Shown: positions 16,342 to 25,678, counted from the first letter of the stretch. The stretch is 64,000 nt of DNA from Pandoraea capi (GCF_902459735.1 NZ_CABPRV010000002.1:124001-188000); one strand, 5' to 3'. The notes: generated by a model not told the origin, from the letters alone. Numbers and translations are program-made.

Positions 16342-17481
16342 ATGATCGAACGTCCGATTTCTCGCCCCGCCTCTGCTCCCGAGCCTGCCCCCGAACCTCA
16401 ACCCGTTTCCGGCACCGTCACCCGTAGCGCCATCTTTCTCGTCGCCACCGTTCGCGACGACGAAGCCGCACACGCTGCGGTTCGCAGTTGGTGTGCCGAT
16501 GCCGCCGCGTATGTCCGCTCGGTCGGCAAGCGCGTGCCGAGCGGCAATCTGTCGTGCGTCGTTGGTTTCAGCGACAACGCCTGGGACCGCCTGTTCGGCG
16601 ACCCGCGCCCGGCGGAGCTGCATCCGTTCCGCGAATTCGGTGCCGGCAAGCGTCACGCCCCGGCCACCCCAGGCGATCTGTTGCTGCACATCCGCGCAGA
16701 GCAGATGGACCTGTGCTTCGACCTCGCCACGCTCATGCTGAACAAGCTGGGCGACGCCGTGACCGTCGTCGACGAGGTTCACGGCTTCCGCTATTTCGAC
16801 ATGCGCGCGATGATCGGTTTCGTCGACGGCACCGAGAACCCCGAGGGCCAGGAAGCGCTAGATTTCACGGTAATGGGCGACGAAGACCCCGACTTCGCCG
16901 GTGGCAGCTATGTGCTGGTGCAGAAGTACCTGCACGACATGACTGGCTGGAATGCGTTGCCGGTGGAGGTGCAGGAGCGCATCATCGGCCGCACCAAGTT
17001 CTCGGACGTCGAGCTCGACGAGGACGTCAAGCCGAGCAATTCGCACAGCGCGCTCACCACGCTCGAAGTCGACGGCAAGGAAGTGAAGATCCTGCGCGAC
17101 AACATGCCGTTCGGCCGCCCCGGCTCGGGCGAGTTCGGCACGTTCTTCATTGGCTACGCGCGCTCGCCGTGGCCCATCGAGCAGATGCTGGAGAACATGT
17201 TCGTCGGCAAGCCGCCCGGTAACTACGACCGCTTGCTGGACTTCAGCACGGCGGTGACCGGCGGGCTGTTCTTCGTACCCTCGGCGTCGCTGCTGGAATC
17301 GTTGGCCGAGCGTGAACCGGTGGCGGCCGCGGCCGGTGCCGGTCAGGTTATCAAGACGTTGATCGACGCACAGCCTTCCAGCGTGCAGGTCCTCGACGCT
17401 CAAGCTTCTCATCAGGCAAGCCCCGCACCCGCGGATGGCTCGCTGCAAATCGGATCGCTCAAAGGAGTTTCTCAGGCATGA
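16342..17481 (+). CDS. Dye-decolorizing peroxidase (DyP) with encapsulin targeting tail
   Basis: Heme peroxidase, 379 residues, cargo of an encapsulin nanocompartment. The GXXDG motif is present in IGFVDGTENPEGQEA. The proximal heme-ligand histidine lies in VKPSNSHSALTTL, and the distal Arg and Asn in ILRDNMPFG match B-type DyPs. After the catalytic domain comes a 45-50 residue linker and the cargo-loading peptide DGSLQIGSLKG at residues 365-375, almost identical to the known encapsulin targeting consensus. A ribosome binding site (CAGGAAAGCA) precedes the ATG. The stop overlaps the encapsulin start by 4 bp. The N-terminal 20 residues are Pro-rich and not part of the fold. Confidence 0.95.
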   Translation: MIERPISRPASAPEPAPEPQPVSGTVTRSAIFLVATVRDDEAAHAAVRSWCADAAAYVRSVGKRVPSGNLSCVVGFSDNAWDRLFGDPRPAELHPFREFGAGKRHAPATPGDLLLHIRAEQMDLCFDLATLMLNKLGDAVTVVDEVHGFRYFDMRAMIGFVDGTENPEGQEALDFTVMGDEDPDFAGGSYVLVQKYLHDMTGWNALPVEVQERIIGRTKFSDVELDEDVKPSNSHSALTTLEVDGKEVKILRDNMPFGRPGSGEFGTFFIGYARSPWPIEQMLENMFVGKPPGNYDRLLDFSTAVTGGLFFVPSASLLESLAEREPVAAAAGAGQVIKTLIDAQPSSVQVLDAQASHQASPAPADGSLQIGSLKGVSQA

Positions 17482-18308
17482 ATAACCTGCATCGCGAACT
17501 GGCCCCCATTTCGAGCGCCGCGTGGGCGCAGATCGAAGAAGAGGTGGCCCGCACATTCAAGCGTACGGTGGCCGCCCGTCGTGTGGTCGACGTGAAAGGC
17601 CCGGGCGGTCTGGCGCTCGCGGGCGTCGGCACCGGTCATCAGACGTCCATCGATGCGCCGCTCGACGGCGTGGGCGCACGTCAGCGCGAAGTGAAGCCGC
17701 TCGTGGCGCTGCGTGTGCCGTTCGAGCTGTCGCGCGAAGCCATCGACGATGTCGAGCGCGGCGCGAACGACTCCGACTGGCAACCGGCCAAGGACGCCGC
17801 GATCAAGCTGGCGTATGCCGAAGACCGTGCCATTTTCGACGGCTATGAAGCCGCCCGCATCACGGGCGTGCGTCAGGGCACGTCGAACCCGGTGCTGCCG
17901 CTTCCCGACAACATCGCCGATTACCCGACTGTGATCGCCAAGGCGCTCGAACAACTGCGTCTGGAAGGTGTCGACGGTCCCTACAGCGTGTTGCTGGGCG
18001 CCGATGCCTACACGGCCGTCGCGGAAGCGAACGATCAGGGCTACCCGATTCTGGAGCACATCGGCCACATCGTGAGCGGCGAGATCATCTGGGCGCCGGC
18101 GATCGATGGCGGTTGTATCGTCTCGACGCGCGGTGGCGACTACGAGATGCACATCGGCCAGGACGTCTCCATCGGTTACCTCGACCACACGGCCACGACG
18201 GTTCGTTTGTATCTGGAAGAGACCTTCACCTTCCTGATGCTCACGGCCGAGGCAGGGGTGTCGGTCGGCAACGCCAGGCCCGCGGGCGTCAAGAAGAAAG
18301 CGAAGTAA
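17478..18308 (+). CDS. Encapsulin nanocompartment shell protein (family 1, linocin M18-like)
   Basis: HK97-fold shell protein that self-assembles into a protein cage around cargo. The protein has 276 residues and begins MNNLHRELAPISSAAWAQIE as in family 1 encapsulins. Characteristic segments are ARRVVDVKGPGGLALAGVGT, LVALRVPFELSREAIDDVER, AEDRAIFDGYEAARITGV and SIGYLDHTATTVRLYLEET. The C-terminus ends in a lysine-rich tail, KKKAK. The 4-bp overlap (ATGA) with the DyP gene implies translational coupling and fixed cargo/shell stoichiometry. The role in family members with DyP is thought to be oxidative stress defence; the physiological substrate is not known. Confidence 0.96.
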   Translation: MNNLHRELAPISSAAWAQIEEEVARTFKRTVAARRVVDVKGPGGLALAGVGTGHQTSIDAPLDGVGARQREVKPLVALRVPFELSREAIDDVERGANDSDWQPAKDAAIKLAYAEDRAIFDGYEAARITGVRQGTSNPVLPLPDNIADYPTVIAKALEQLRLEGVDGPYSVLLGADAYTAVAEANDQGYPILEHIGHIVSGEIIWAPAIDGGCIVSTRGGDYEMHIGQDVSIGYLDHTATTVRLYLEETFTFLMLTAEAGVSVGNARPAGVKKKAK

Positions 18309-18346
18309 TTCGTTGAGGTCGATGCGGTAAATCATTGACCCAAAAG

Positions 18347-18385
18347 AAAAACGGCTGAGGCGAAAAATCGCACTCAGCCGTTTTT
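18347..18385. terminator. Bidirectional intrinsic terminator after encapsulin
   Basis: A 13-bp perfect stem AAAAACGGCTGAG / CTCAGCCGTTTTT with an inner GCGA/TCGC stem. There are T-runs on the plus strand and, by symmetry, on the minus strand. It sits between the convergent encapsulin and ArnT-like genes and can end both transcripts. Confidence 0.9.
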
Positions 18386-18401
18386 CGTTGTGCCGTGTCG
18401 A

Positions 18402-20162
18402 TCAGTTGGCGGCGGGCGAAGAGGCTGCTGCGGGGGCTTCGGCAGGCGCGCCGCCCTCAGCGGACGCCGCATCCGTCGGCTTCTCGATGATGACGCGACG
18501 GTTATCGCGCGCAATGACCTTCATCGGCAGGCCGAGCGTCTCCAGTACCGTGAACTTCTCCGGATCGACCAGCGCGAGCGCCTTCGGATCGGCCATCCAG
18601 ACATCCACGAACTTTTCCAGCGTGGGCACCCAGCTATCCGGCGCTTGCGAGATGCCGAACTCAAGCTCGTCCTGCACCGCGACCATGATCATCGGCTGAC
18701 GCAGGTAATAGGGCATCGTGTGATCGAGCGTGCCGACCGAGTAGAACGGCGTGTCCGGCCCCAGCCGGTCCATCTCCGCGCGCACTGCCGGCACCAGATC
18801 CACACCCGAGCTGGCGCGTCCGAACGCTTCGTGACCCGATCCACCGATCATCGCGAAAGCCAGCCACGTGCCGGCGAAGGCGATCAGCGCCTGTTTGGTA
18901 CTGCGCGTGCTCAGCCAGCGCGTGATGCCGATGCCGATCAGACCGACCACGCTCGCCGCATATAGGTAATACGTGAACGCGCGATAGGCCTCGACCGGGT
19001 TACGGCTGTCGGAATGATGCGAGAGGAACACGAGGCCCGTGACGATCGTCGCCACGAACAGCACGACGGACACGATCAGGTGCTTGCGCAGCGACTCGCG
19101 GGTCATGCCGGCGAGTCCGAGACCGAACAGCATGGCGATGGCCGGCACGATCGGCAGCACGTACGAAATCAGCTTCGAGTGCGAGAGCGAGAAGAAGCAG
19201 AAGATGAAGACGGCCCAGACCGTGATCATCAGCACCGGACGAAAGCCGTTCGCCTGACGCGGCACGGCACGCGAGCCCGCGAAGGCACGCGGGATCATCG
19301 ACAGCCACGGCAGGAAACCGACGATCAGCACCGGCACGAAGTACCAGAGGGCGCCCGGGCGGTTGTGGTCCGGCTTCAGGAAGCGGTTGAAGTGCTCGTT
19401 GATGAAGAAAAATTCGAAGAACGACGGGTTGCGCGACATCACGGCGGCGAACCACGGCACGGTGACGGCGAGCATCACGATCAGACCGCTCACGAGATGC
19501 AGGCGCTTCCACAAGGCCCAGTCGCGCGCAATCAGGGTGTAGATCACGAGCACGGCGCCGGGCAGTACGACGCCGATCAGGCCCTTGCTCAGGATCGACA
19601 GCCCCATCGCGGCCCAGCACAGCCACATCCAGTTACGCGTCTGCGTATCGGTAAGACCCGGGCGCTGGGCAAGCAGCAGCGAGCACAGGACCAGCGTCAT
19701 CATGAACGACAGTCCCATGTCGAGCACGTTGAAGTGACCGAGCAGACTCCACAGCGGGGCGCTTGCCAGTGTGAGGGCGGCGAAGAAGCCCGCGCGGGCG
19801 CTGAACACGCGACGGCCGGTATAACCCACGAGCAGCACGCCGCCGAAGCCGGTCAGCGCCGTCCACAGACGCGCCTGCCAGTCACCGAGACCGAAGACCA
19901 TGAACGTGAGTGCGTTCATCCAGGTCTGGAACGGCGGCTTCTCGAAATACAGATACCCGTTGTAGCGCGGTGTGACCCAGTCGCCCGTGACCAGCATTTC
20001 GCGGGCCATTTCGGCATAGCGGCCTTCGTCGCTGGAGATCAGGTGGCGCAGATTCAGCACGCCGAACCAGACCAGCGCGAACACGATCAACAGCCACAGC
20101 AGGGCCGTCGGAGAAATCGGCCAGGGCTCTAACCCGGCGTCACGTTGAGGACGTGTGGACAT
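18402..20162 (-). CDS. arnT: ArnT-like lipid A glycosyltransferase (GT39/GT83 family)
   Basis: Integral membrane transferase predicted to move 4-amino-4-deoxy-L-arabinose from undecaprenyl phosphate to lipid A, which lowers binding of cationic peptides. It has 586 residues and about 12 hydrophobic segments. The conserved first periplasmic loop is present (LISSDEGRYAEMAREMLVTG, then FEKPPFQTWMNAL). The remaining loop motif FFEFFFINEHFNRFLKPDHN is typical of ArnT-type enzymes. The soluble C-terminal domain ends in an Ala/Pro-rich tail. It is the last gene after a PmrA/PmrB-like pair, 42 bp away, which supports the polymyxin-resistance role. The other arn biosynthetic genes are not in this window, so a different donor sugar is possible. 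Confidence 0.87.
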   Translation of the reverse strand: MSTRPQRDAGLEPWPISPTALLWLLIVFALVWFGVLNLRHLISSDEGRYAEMAREMLVTGDWVTPRYNGYLYFEKPPFQTWMNALTFMVFGLGDWQARLWTALTGFGGVLLVGYTGRRVFSARAGFFAALTLASAPLWSLLGHFNVLDMGLSFMMTLVLCSLLLAQRPGLTDTQTRNWMWLCWAAMGLSILSKGLIGVVLPGAVLVIYTLIARDWALWKRLHLVSGLIVMLAVTVPWFAAVMSRNPSFFEFFFINEHFNRFLKPDHNRPGALWYFVPVLIVGFLPWLSMIPRAFAGSRAVPRQANGFRPVLMITVWAVFIFCFFSLSHSKLISYVLPIVPAIAMLFGLGLAGMTRESLRKHLIVSVVLFVATIVTGLVFLSHHSDSRNPVEAYRAFTYYLYAASVVGLIGIGITRWLSTRSTKQALIAFAGTWLAFAMIGGSGHEAFGRASSGVDLVPAVRAEMDRLGPDTPFYSVGTLDHTMPYYLRQPMIMVAVQDELEFGISQAPDSWVPTLEKFVDVWMADPKALALVDPEKFTVLETLGLPMKVIARDNRRVIIEKPTDAASAEGGAPAEAPAAASSPAAN

Positions 20163-20204
20163 GAATGCGAAGCTTCCGTCTTGATGGATGAAGTGATGAG
20201 GCAG

Positions 20205-21656
20205 TTAACTTTTGTGAGCGCCGGGAGACTGTAACCCCTGAGCGCCCCGCGTGGGTTCGGTGGTCCCATTGGCCGGGTGATGTGTGCTTTGGGAGTGCTG
20301 CGGATTGTCTGGATTGGGAAGCGCGACATGGACATGCAGGCCGCGAGGCGCTGACGCGCTGGCGTCCGTCAACTGGACCTGTCCGCCGAGCCTGTCGACG
20401 ATGGCCCGCACGATCGCAAGGCCCAGTCCGGTGCCTTCGCCGCCGTGATCGCGGGATTCGCGATGATCGGTGGCGCGGTAGAACGCGTCGAACACGCGCT
20501 CACGCTTGTCGGCATCGATGCCGGGACCGGAGTCGATCACGTCGATGATCACATCGCTCGCGGTCGACGACAGACGTACCGATACCGTGCCGCCCGCCGG
20601 GGTATAACGCACGGCATTGCCGACGATATTGCCCAGCAGCGTGACGATGTCGCGTTTCGCGCCGGCGACACGCAGGCCGGACCGTCCGGGCGGATTCGTG
20701 GCGGTATTCGATGTCGCGTCGACCAGATCGAGCACGATCTGCTTTCTGTCGGCGAGCACGAATACGTCTTCCAGCGCTTCATGCACGGCGGGCAGCAGCA
20801 TCAGCGGCGGGGCGGGCACGATCGGGGCGCTCTGGGCTCTCGCAAGCGTGAGCAACTGTTCGATCAGGGTTCGGGTGCGTCGCAAACCGCTCTTGAGCTT
20901 GGTCAGACGGTTCCGCGTTTCCGCGTCGAGCCCTGCGGGTTCGAGTGCGCGGTCGAGGTTCTCCGACTGAATCACCAGTGCGGTAACGGGCGAGCGCAAT
21001 TCGTGCGCGGCGTCGGCGACGAACCGGCGTTGTTCGTCGAGTGCCTTGTCGAGGCGGGACAGCAGACGGTTGATCGACACGATGAACGGCTCGATCTCGG
21101 TCGGTGCCCCTTGCGTATCGAGCCCGCGCAGATCGGTATCGCGCCGTTTGTCGACTTCGGCAGCCAGTTGCTGCACCGGACGCCATGCGCGGCGAACCGT
21201 CCAGACAATGGCGGCGATGAGCAGCGGCACGAACACGACGAACGGTAGTGCGGTGCGCAAACCGCTATTACGTGCGATCTCGTTGCGACCCTCGGTCGGT
21301 TGCGCGACGACGATACGCAGTTCCGGTCCAATGGTGCGCACGAAAGCGCGCCAGGTATGGTCGCCGGTGTTGACGGTGTGAAAGCCGTCGGACAGCGTTA
21401 CCGGAAACGTGCCGCCGAGGCGTTGCACCGTCAGACGGTAGTCGTGATCCTGAATCGGCAGGCCGTGCATGGCGTTGTCGGCACCAGCGAGATTGCGCGT
21501 GTCAACGAGGGCGGCGAGTTGCAGCAGTTGGTCGTCCTGAAACCGGTAGGCCTCACGAAACGCCGCCGCATAGGAGACGAAACCGGCAACGATGGCCAGC
21601 CCCAGCGCGCAGGCCGAGAGCGTGACCACCAGTCGCGACTGCAAGGAACGCATCAT
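20205..21656 (-). CDS. Sensor histidine kinase (PmrB/QseC-like)
   Basis: Inner membrane kinase, 483 residues. There are two transmembrane helices (about 8-30 and 150-170) with a short periplasmic domain between them. The H-box is FVADAAHELRSPVTALVIQS, the N-box NIVGNAVRYTPAGG and the G-box GGEGTGLGLAIVRAIVDRLG. The C-terminal 50 residues are a disordered His/Pro/Thr-rich tail. The start overlaps the response regulator stop by 4 bp. Placement upstream of the ArnT-like gene suggests it responds to cationic peptides, metals or pH like PmrB, but the sensor motif for ferric iron (ExxE) is not evident. Confidence 0.92.
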   Translation of the reverse strand: MMRSLQSRLVVTLSACALGLAIVAGFVSYAAAFREAYRFQDDQLLQLAALVDTRNLAGADNAMHGLPIQDHDYRLTVQRLGGTFPVTLSDGFHTVNTGDHTWRAFVRTIGPELRIVVAQPTEGRNEIARNSGLRTALPFVVFVPLLIAAIVWTVRRAWRPVQQLAAEVDKRRDTDLRGLDTQGAPTEIEPFIVSINRLLSRLDKALDEQRRFVADAAHELRSPVTALVIQSENLDRALEPAGLDAETRNRLTKLKSGLRRTRTLIEQLLTLARAQSAPIVPAPPLMLLPAVHEALEDVFVLADRKQIVLDLVDATSNTATNPPGRSGLRVAGAKRDIVTLLGNIVGNAVRYTPAGGTVSVRLSSTASDVIIDVIDSGPGIDADKRERVFDAFYRATDHRESRDHGGEGTGLGLAIVRAIVDRLGGQVQLTDASASAPRGLHVHVALPNPDNPQHSQSTHHPANGTTEPTRGAQGLQSPGAHKS

Positions 21657-22312
21657 GCCTTGGGCACCAGCCAGCCCGCGCCACGGATATTACGGATGAC
21701 GTCCGCCCCGAGCTTCTTGCGAATGGAGTGGATCAGGAAGTCGATCATGTTGCTCTCGATCTCCTCGCCCCAGCCGTACAGGCGGTGTTCGAGGGCGTCG
21801 CGCGACAGGATCGTGCCCGGGCGAAGCATCAACGCATGCAGCAGCGCGTATTCGCGTGCCGAAAGCACACAACTGTTTTCGCCGTACGTCGCCTGATGGG
21901 TGGCGGGATCGAGCGCGAGCGCGCCGTTGGTCAACACCGGCACGGCCACACCGGCATGACGCCGGATCACCGCACGCATGCGGGCAAGCAGCTCGCCTAC
22001 TTCGAACGGCTTCACGACGAAGTCGTCGGCACCGAGATCGAGGCCCTGAATGATGTCTTCGGCGCCGTCGCGGGCCGTGACGACGATGATGGGTGTACGC
22101 CCGCCCGCCCCACGATGGGCACGCAGGACCTCCCAGCCGTCGCGCCCCGGCAGGCCGAGGTCGAGCAGCATCAGGTCGTAGGCATGGGCGGCGAGGGCAG
22201 CCAGCGCGGCATCGCCGTCACGACACCAGTCGGCCGCATAGGAGGCGTCCTTGAGCGCCTGCATCATGGCCTCTCCGATCATGGAGTCGTCTTCTACGAG
22301 CAATATCCGCAT
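21653..22312 (-). CDS. OmpR-family response regulator (PmrA/QseB-like)
   Basis: A 219-residue receiver plus winged-helix regulator. Phospho-acceptor Asp51 is in YDLMLLDLGLPGRDGWEVLR, the acidic residues are in VEDDSM and the lysine is in DDFVVKPFEVGEL. The DNA-binding half contains LSAREYALLHALMLRPGTIL and SNMIDFLIHSIRKKLGADVI. It is first in the operon with the kinase and the ArnT-like transferase. An ACTTAG-N5-ACTTAG direct repeat lies about 95-110 bp upstream of the start and resembles a PmrA box, so autoregulation is likely. Confidence 0.92.
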   Translation of the reverse strand: MRILLVEDDSMIGEAMMQALKDASYAADWCRDGDAALAALAAHAYDLMLLDLGLPGRDGWEVLRAHRGAGGRTPIIVVTARDGAEDIIQGLDLGADDFVVKPFEVGELLARMRAVIRRHAGVAVPVLTNGALALDPATHQATYGENSCVLSAREYALLHALMLRPGTILSRDALEHRLYGWGEEIESNMIDFLIHSIRKKLGADVIRNIRGAGWLVPKA

Positions 22313-22630
22313 GGTTTTCCGTACGCATTCTGGCGTGGCCGAGTCAGCCTACGCCTAAATCTTGCCGACCATGGAGGACGGCACGGGCGCACGATAGCGC
22401 GCGAAACTTAGGAGACACTTAGTGCGTGCGAGCGTCCGCTGGCGCGACTATGCCACGTAAAGTTATAAACAATCAATGACTTAGCAGGGATTTTTCAAGT
22501 GATGTTGCGTTTCGATGATTTAGGCGCCTCGGGTGAAAACGGGGCCGCAGGATCGCACACCGACCCACTTCGAGGGATTTCCCAGCTTCGGTGCTTGGGA
22601 CGAGGGCCGGGCTGCGGGCGCCGAGTGCTT
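22313..22630. other. Gap upstream of the response regulator operon
   Basis: About 320 bp with no convincing gene. It contains the promoter of the PmrA-like operon on the minus strand and the 3' flank of the LysR gene. The part near 22440-22500 is AT-rich. Confidence 0.6.
22406..22422 (-). promoter_or_regulatory. PmrA-box-like direct repeat
   Basis: ACTTAG (22406-22411) and ACTTAG (22417-22422) are separated by 5 bp; on the transcribed strand this reads CTAAGT-N5-CTAAGT. PmrA/BasR boxes have the form CTTAAG-N5-CTTAAG. A TATCGT -10-like hexamer follows about 9 bp downstream on the minus strand. Confidence 0.5.
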
Positions 22631-23647
22631 TCAGGAGGATGCGCGAGACGGTGGCGAGAGCGTGCGGGATACGTCCTGCAAGACGTCGATGAGCGCGAGT
22701 GCGGCGGCACTCGGTGCGTGGCCATGCAATACGCCGACGGTCGGTGCGACGTGCGAAAACCGCAGACCGAAATCATGCAACGACGCCCCCAGCGGTGAGC
22801 GCGCCACGCCCAGACGTGACGCCAGGAACAGGCAAGGCATCGCCTGCGCCGTGCTGGCGTTGGTCATGAGCGTAACGGACTCCATGATGACGCGCGGCAA
22901 CGGCAGCCCCTGATGCGCGAATTCGGTATCGATGGCACGGCGCATCGGCGAGCCGGGGGGCGGCACGATCCATGGGTAGCGCGCAGCGTCAGCCCAGTCC
23001 GGCGACGGATGCGAGACGAGCGGGTGGTGGCGAGCGCCAAAGACACGAACGTCGTCGTCATAAAGCGGCACGACCCCGAAGCCCGCATTCATCGCGGTTT
23101 CGTCCAGTCGGCAGATGAGCAGATCGATCTCGTGCCATTGCGCGCGGGGCAGCAGGCGATCGAGCGTCTCTTCGAGCAAGTTGATGCGTAGCGCCGGGCC
23201 GGTGCATTCGAGCCGGGCGAGCGTCTGGGGCATCAGCACGCTCGCCATCCCGGGAAGAATGCCGACGTTGACGGGCTTGGCCAGCCCGTCGCGCAATGCC
23301 TGCATGGCGGGCGCCACGCCCGCGAGGTCGGTCAACATGCGCTCCGCGCGTTCCAGCAGTGCATCGCCATAGGGCGTTGGCGTAACGCGCCGCGTGGTGC
23401 GTTCGAACAGCGCGACGCCCAGCGCCTGTTCGATCTCGCGTAACCACTTGGACAGCGCCGGCTGGGTAATCGCTGCCGCCTCCGCCGTCCGGGCAAAGCT
23501 GCGTGTGCGGCCCAGCCATCGGAGTGTCTCGAGGTCACGAATGCGCAGCTTGCGCAGCACGGCCGGGATCTGACGGGCGAGGGGCCCGGCGTCCGGGCTT
23601 GGGGAGGGGCGCGCTTCGGGCATGGCTAAGGGGGCGAGGGACTCCAT
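22631..23647 (-). CDS. LysR family transcriptional regulator
   Basis: Winged-helix N-terminus (LRIRDLETLRWLGRTRSFAR, AAITQPALSKWLREIEQALG, VALFERTTRRVTPTPYG) followed by a periplasmic-binding-protein-like effector domain, 338 residues with the start at 23647. An open frame continues upstream to 23776. The ATG at 23686, however, sits inside an inverted repeat, and nothing before residue 40 resembles the family. Divergent orientation from the sulfatase gene suggests it regulates that gene, probably in response to a sulfur or aromatic sulfate-related signal. Confidence 0.9.
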   Translation of the reverse strand: MESLAPLAMPEARPSPSPDAGPLARQIPAVLRKLRIRDLETLRWLGRTRSFARTAEAAAITQPALSKWLREIEQALGVALFERTTRRVTPTPYGDALLERAERMLTDLAGVAPAMQALRDGLAKPVNVGILPGMASVLMPQTLARLECTGPALRINLLEETLDRLLPRAQWHEIDLLICRLDETAMNAGFGVVPLYDDDVRVFGARHHPLVSHPSPDWADAARYPWIVPPPGSPMRRAIDTEFAHQGLPLPRVIMESVTLMTNASTAQAMPCLFLASRLGVARSPLGASLHDFGLRFSHVAPTVGVLHGHAPSAAALALIDVLQDVSRTLSPPSRASS

Positions 23648-23682
23648 CGGTGCATAGACTCGGCGATGCCGCGCTATTGATG

Positions 23683-23697
23683 TCATTTTGGTAATGA
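23683..23697. promoter_or_regulatory. Operator-like inverted repeat between LysR and sulfatase
   Basis: TCATT-N5-AATGA, perfect 5-bp arms, in the divergent intergenic region. A second loose pair, ATGAA-N13-TTCAT, overlaps it at 23694-23716. The position suits a LysR-type binding site. Confidence 0.35.
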
Positions 23698-23806
23698 ATA
23701 TAGCGTGACTTTTCATCGATGTGTACTGAGTCTTGCCAAATAATGAGACTCCCATCCGGTAGCCGACGCGTCGCACGACGTTGGCGCCTTCTCAGGAGCG
23801 AGACGC

Positions 23807-25678
23807 ATGACACCCCACAAGCCTTCGTCCCCCGCATCGTCGAACAACGACGTAACCTCAACGCCATCGTCGGGACCGAACCCGTCACGGCGGGGCTTCC
23901 TGAAGCAGGCCGGTGCGGCGGTCGCGTCGGTAGGACTGACGTCTTCGGCCTTGGCGGCGCCGACGTCCAGCCACCGTGATCCGCATGTCGACGACGGTTA
24001 CACGATGCCGCAGGAAGCCCCTGCCACGCCGCCCAAGGGCTACAACATCCTGTTCATCCTGACGGATCAGGAGCGGCACTTCGACAAGTGGCCGTTCCCG
24101 GTGCCGGGCCGGGAGCGTTTGCGCCGCGAGGGCGTGACGTTCATGAATCACCAGATCGCGGCCTGCGTCTGTTCCCCTTCGCGCTCCGTGGTGTACACCG
24201 GACAGCACATCCAGCACACGCGCGTATTCGATAACTGCGGCATTCCTTGGCAGCCGGACATGTCGACCGACCTTCGCACCATCGGTCACATGATGCGGGA
24301 CGCGGGGTATTACGCCGCCTATCTCGGCAAATGGCATCTGAGCGGCAAGCTGCATCAGAACCACACGCCCTACGACACTCCGACGCAGGCCTATAACGCG
24401 CTGTTCAAGTCGTATGGGTTCGACGACTACTTCGGCGTGGGCGACCTGATCGGACGCGTGCGCGGCGGCTACACCTACGATGGCCTGACGACATCGTCGG
24501 CGGTGTCGTGGCTGCGCGGACGCGGTGCCCAACTGGCGAGCGAACAGAAACCGTGGTTCATGGCGGTCAACCTAGTCAATCCGCACGACGCCATGTTCCT
24601 GAACACCGATCCCGCAGGCGTCGACACGCAGAACGCCAGCGGGCCGACGCTGGGCAACGCCCGTCCCCCGAAGAATGCGATTTACGACGCGCACTGGAAT
24701 GTACCGCTCGCCGCCACGCGCAAGCAGGCCTACGATGCGCCGGGGCGTCCGGCCGCGCACGGTGTCTATAACGCCGCCGAGGGCGTGCTGGTCGGCGACT
24801 ATCCGCTGGACGACGCGCGGCTCCAGGTCTATCAGGACTATTACTTCAACTGCATTCGCGATTGCGACACGCACGTGGTGAAGCTGCTCGACACGTTGCG
24901 CGAACTGGGCATCGACAAGAACACCATCGTGGTGATGAGTGCGGATCACGGCGACCATGTCGGTGCGCACAAGCTCGTCGGGAAGGGGCCGACGGCCTAC
25001 CGCGAGCAGAACCACGTGCCGCTCGTCATTCGTCACCCGGCCTATCCGGGCGGGAAGCAATGCGCGGCCCTCAGTTCGCATCTGGACATCACGCCCACGC
25101 TGCTCGGATTGACGGGGTTAGACGCCGCAGGCGTTGCCCGGGTGACCGGCGACGCGGCACATGGACACGACCTGACGCCGTTGCTGCGACGCCCCGAGCG
25201 GCAGGCCGTCGACGCGTTGCGCCCGGCGGCACTCTTCAATTACGCGATGCTGCTGTACTACGACAGCGAGTGGCTGGCACAGGAGTATGCGACGTTGCGT
25301 CAGAAAGGCGTGCCGATCGAGGAGATCCATCGGCGGGTGATAGCGCGTCAACCCGACTTCCGGCATCGCGGCATGATCCGCAGCGTTTTCGATGGACGTT
25401 ACCGCTTCTCGCGCTATTTCTCTCCCGAACAGTTCAACCGGCCGACGTCGCTCGAAACGCTTTTCGCCAGTAACGACGTGGAGCTTTACGACTTGCACGC
25501 CGATCCGACCGAGTCGCGCAATCTCGCGCTGGCGCCGCGCGCCAATGGCGCCTTGCTGCTTGCGATGAACGCGCTGCTCAACGACCGGCTCGACGCGGAA
25601 GTGGGTGACGACCGGCCCGACATTCTGCCGATCCGCGACGGCCGGGTGCATTTCACGTTCGAGAAGGCGACCGGCTGA
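23807..25678 (+). CDS. Sulfatase, Tat-exported
   Basis: Formylglycine-dependent sulfatase of the alkaline phosphatase superfamily, 623 residues. A twin-arginine signal SRRGFLKQAGAAVASVGL (about residues 27-44) directs folded export. The active-site motif CSPSR, with Cys122 converted to formylglycine, lies in AACVCSPSRSVVYTGQHI. Metal-binding residues appear in ILFILTDQERH at the start of the domain and MSADHGDHVGAHKLVGKGPT further on. HPHD-like NLVNPHDAMF and GKWHLSGKL are also sulfatase hallmarks. No anaerobic or FGE-type maturase gene is in the window. Divergent LysR gene next to it probably controls expression. The substrate is unknown. Confidence 0.93.
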   Translation: MTPHKPSSPASSNNDVTSTPSSGPNPSRRGFLKQAGAAVASVGLTSSALAAPTSSHRDPHVDDGYTMPQEAPATPPKGYNILFILTDQERHFDKWPFPVPGRERLRREGVTFMNHQIAACVCSPSRSVVYTGQHIQHTRVFDNCGIPWQPDMSTDLRTIGHMMRDAGYYAAYLGKWHLSGKLHQNHTPYDTPTQAYNALFKSYGFDDYFGVGDLIGRVRGGYTYDGLTTSSAVSWLRGRGAQLASEQKPWFMAVNLVNPHDAMFLNTDPAGVDTQNASGPTLGNARPPKNAIYDAHWNVPLAATRKQAYDAPGRPAAHGVYNAAEGVLVGDYPLDDARLQVYQDYYFNCIRDCDTHVVKLLDTLRELGIDKNTIVVMSADHGDHVGAHKLVGKGPTAYREQNHVPLVIRHPAYPGGKQCAALSSHLDITPTLLGLTGLDAAGVARVTGDAAHGHDLTPLLRRPERQAVDALRPAALFNYAMLLYYDSEWLAQEYATLRQKGVPIEEIHRRVIARQPDFRHRGMIRSVFDGRYRFSRYFSPEQFNRPTSLETLFASNDVELYDLHADPTESRNLALAPRANGALLLAMNALLNDRLDAEVGDDRPDILPIRDGRVHFTFEKATG

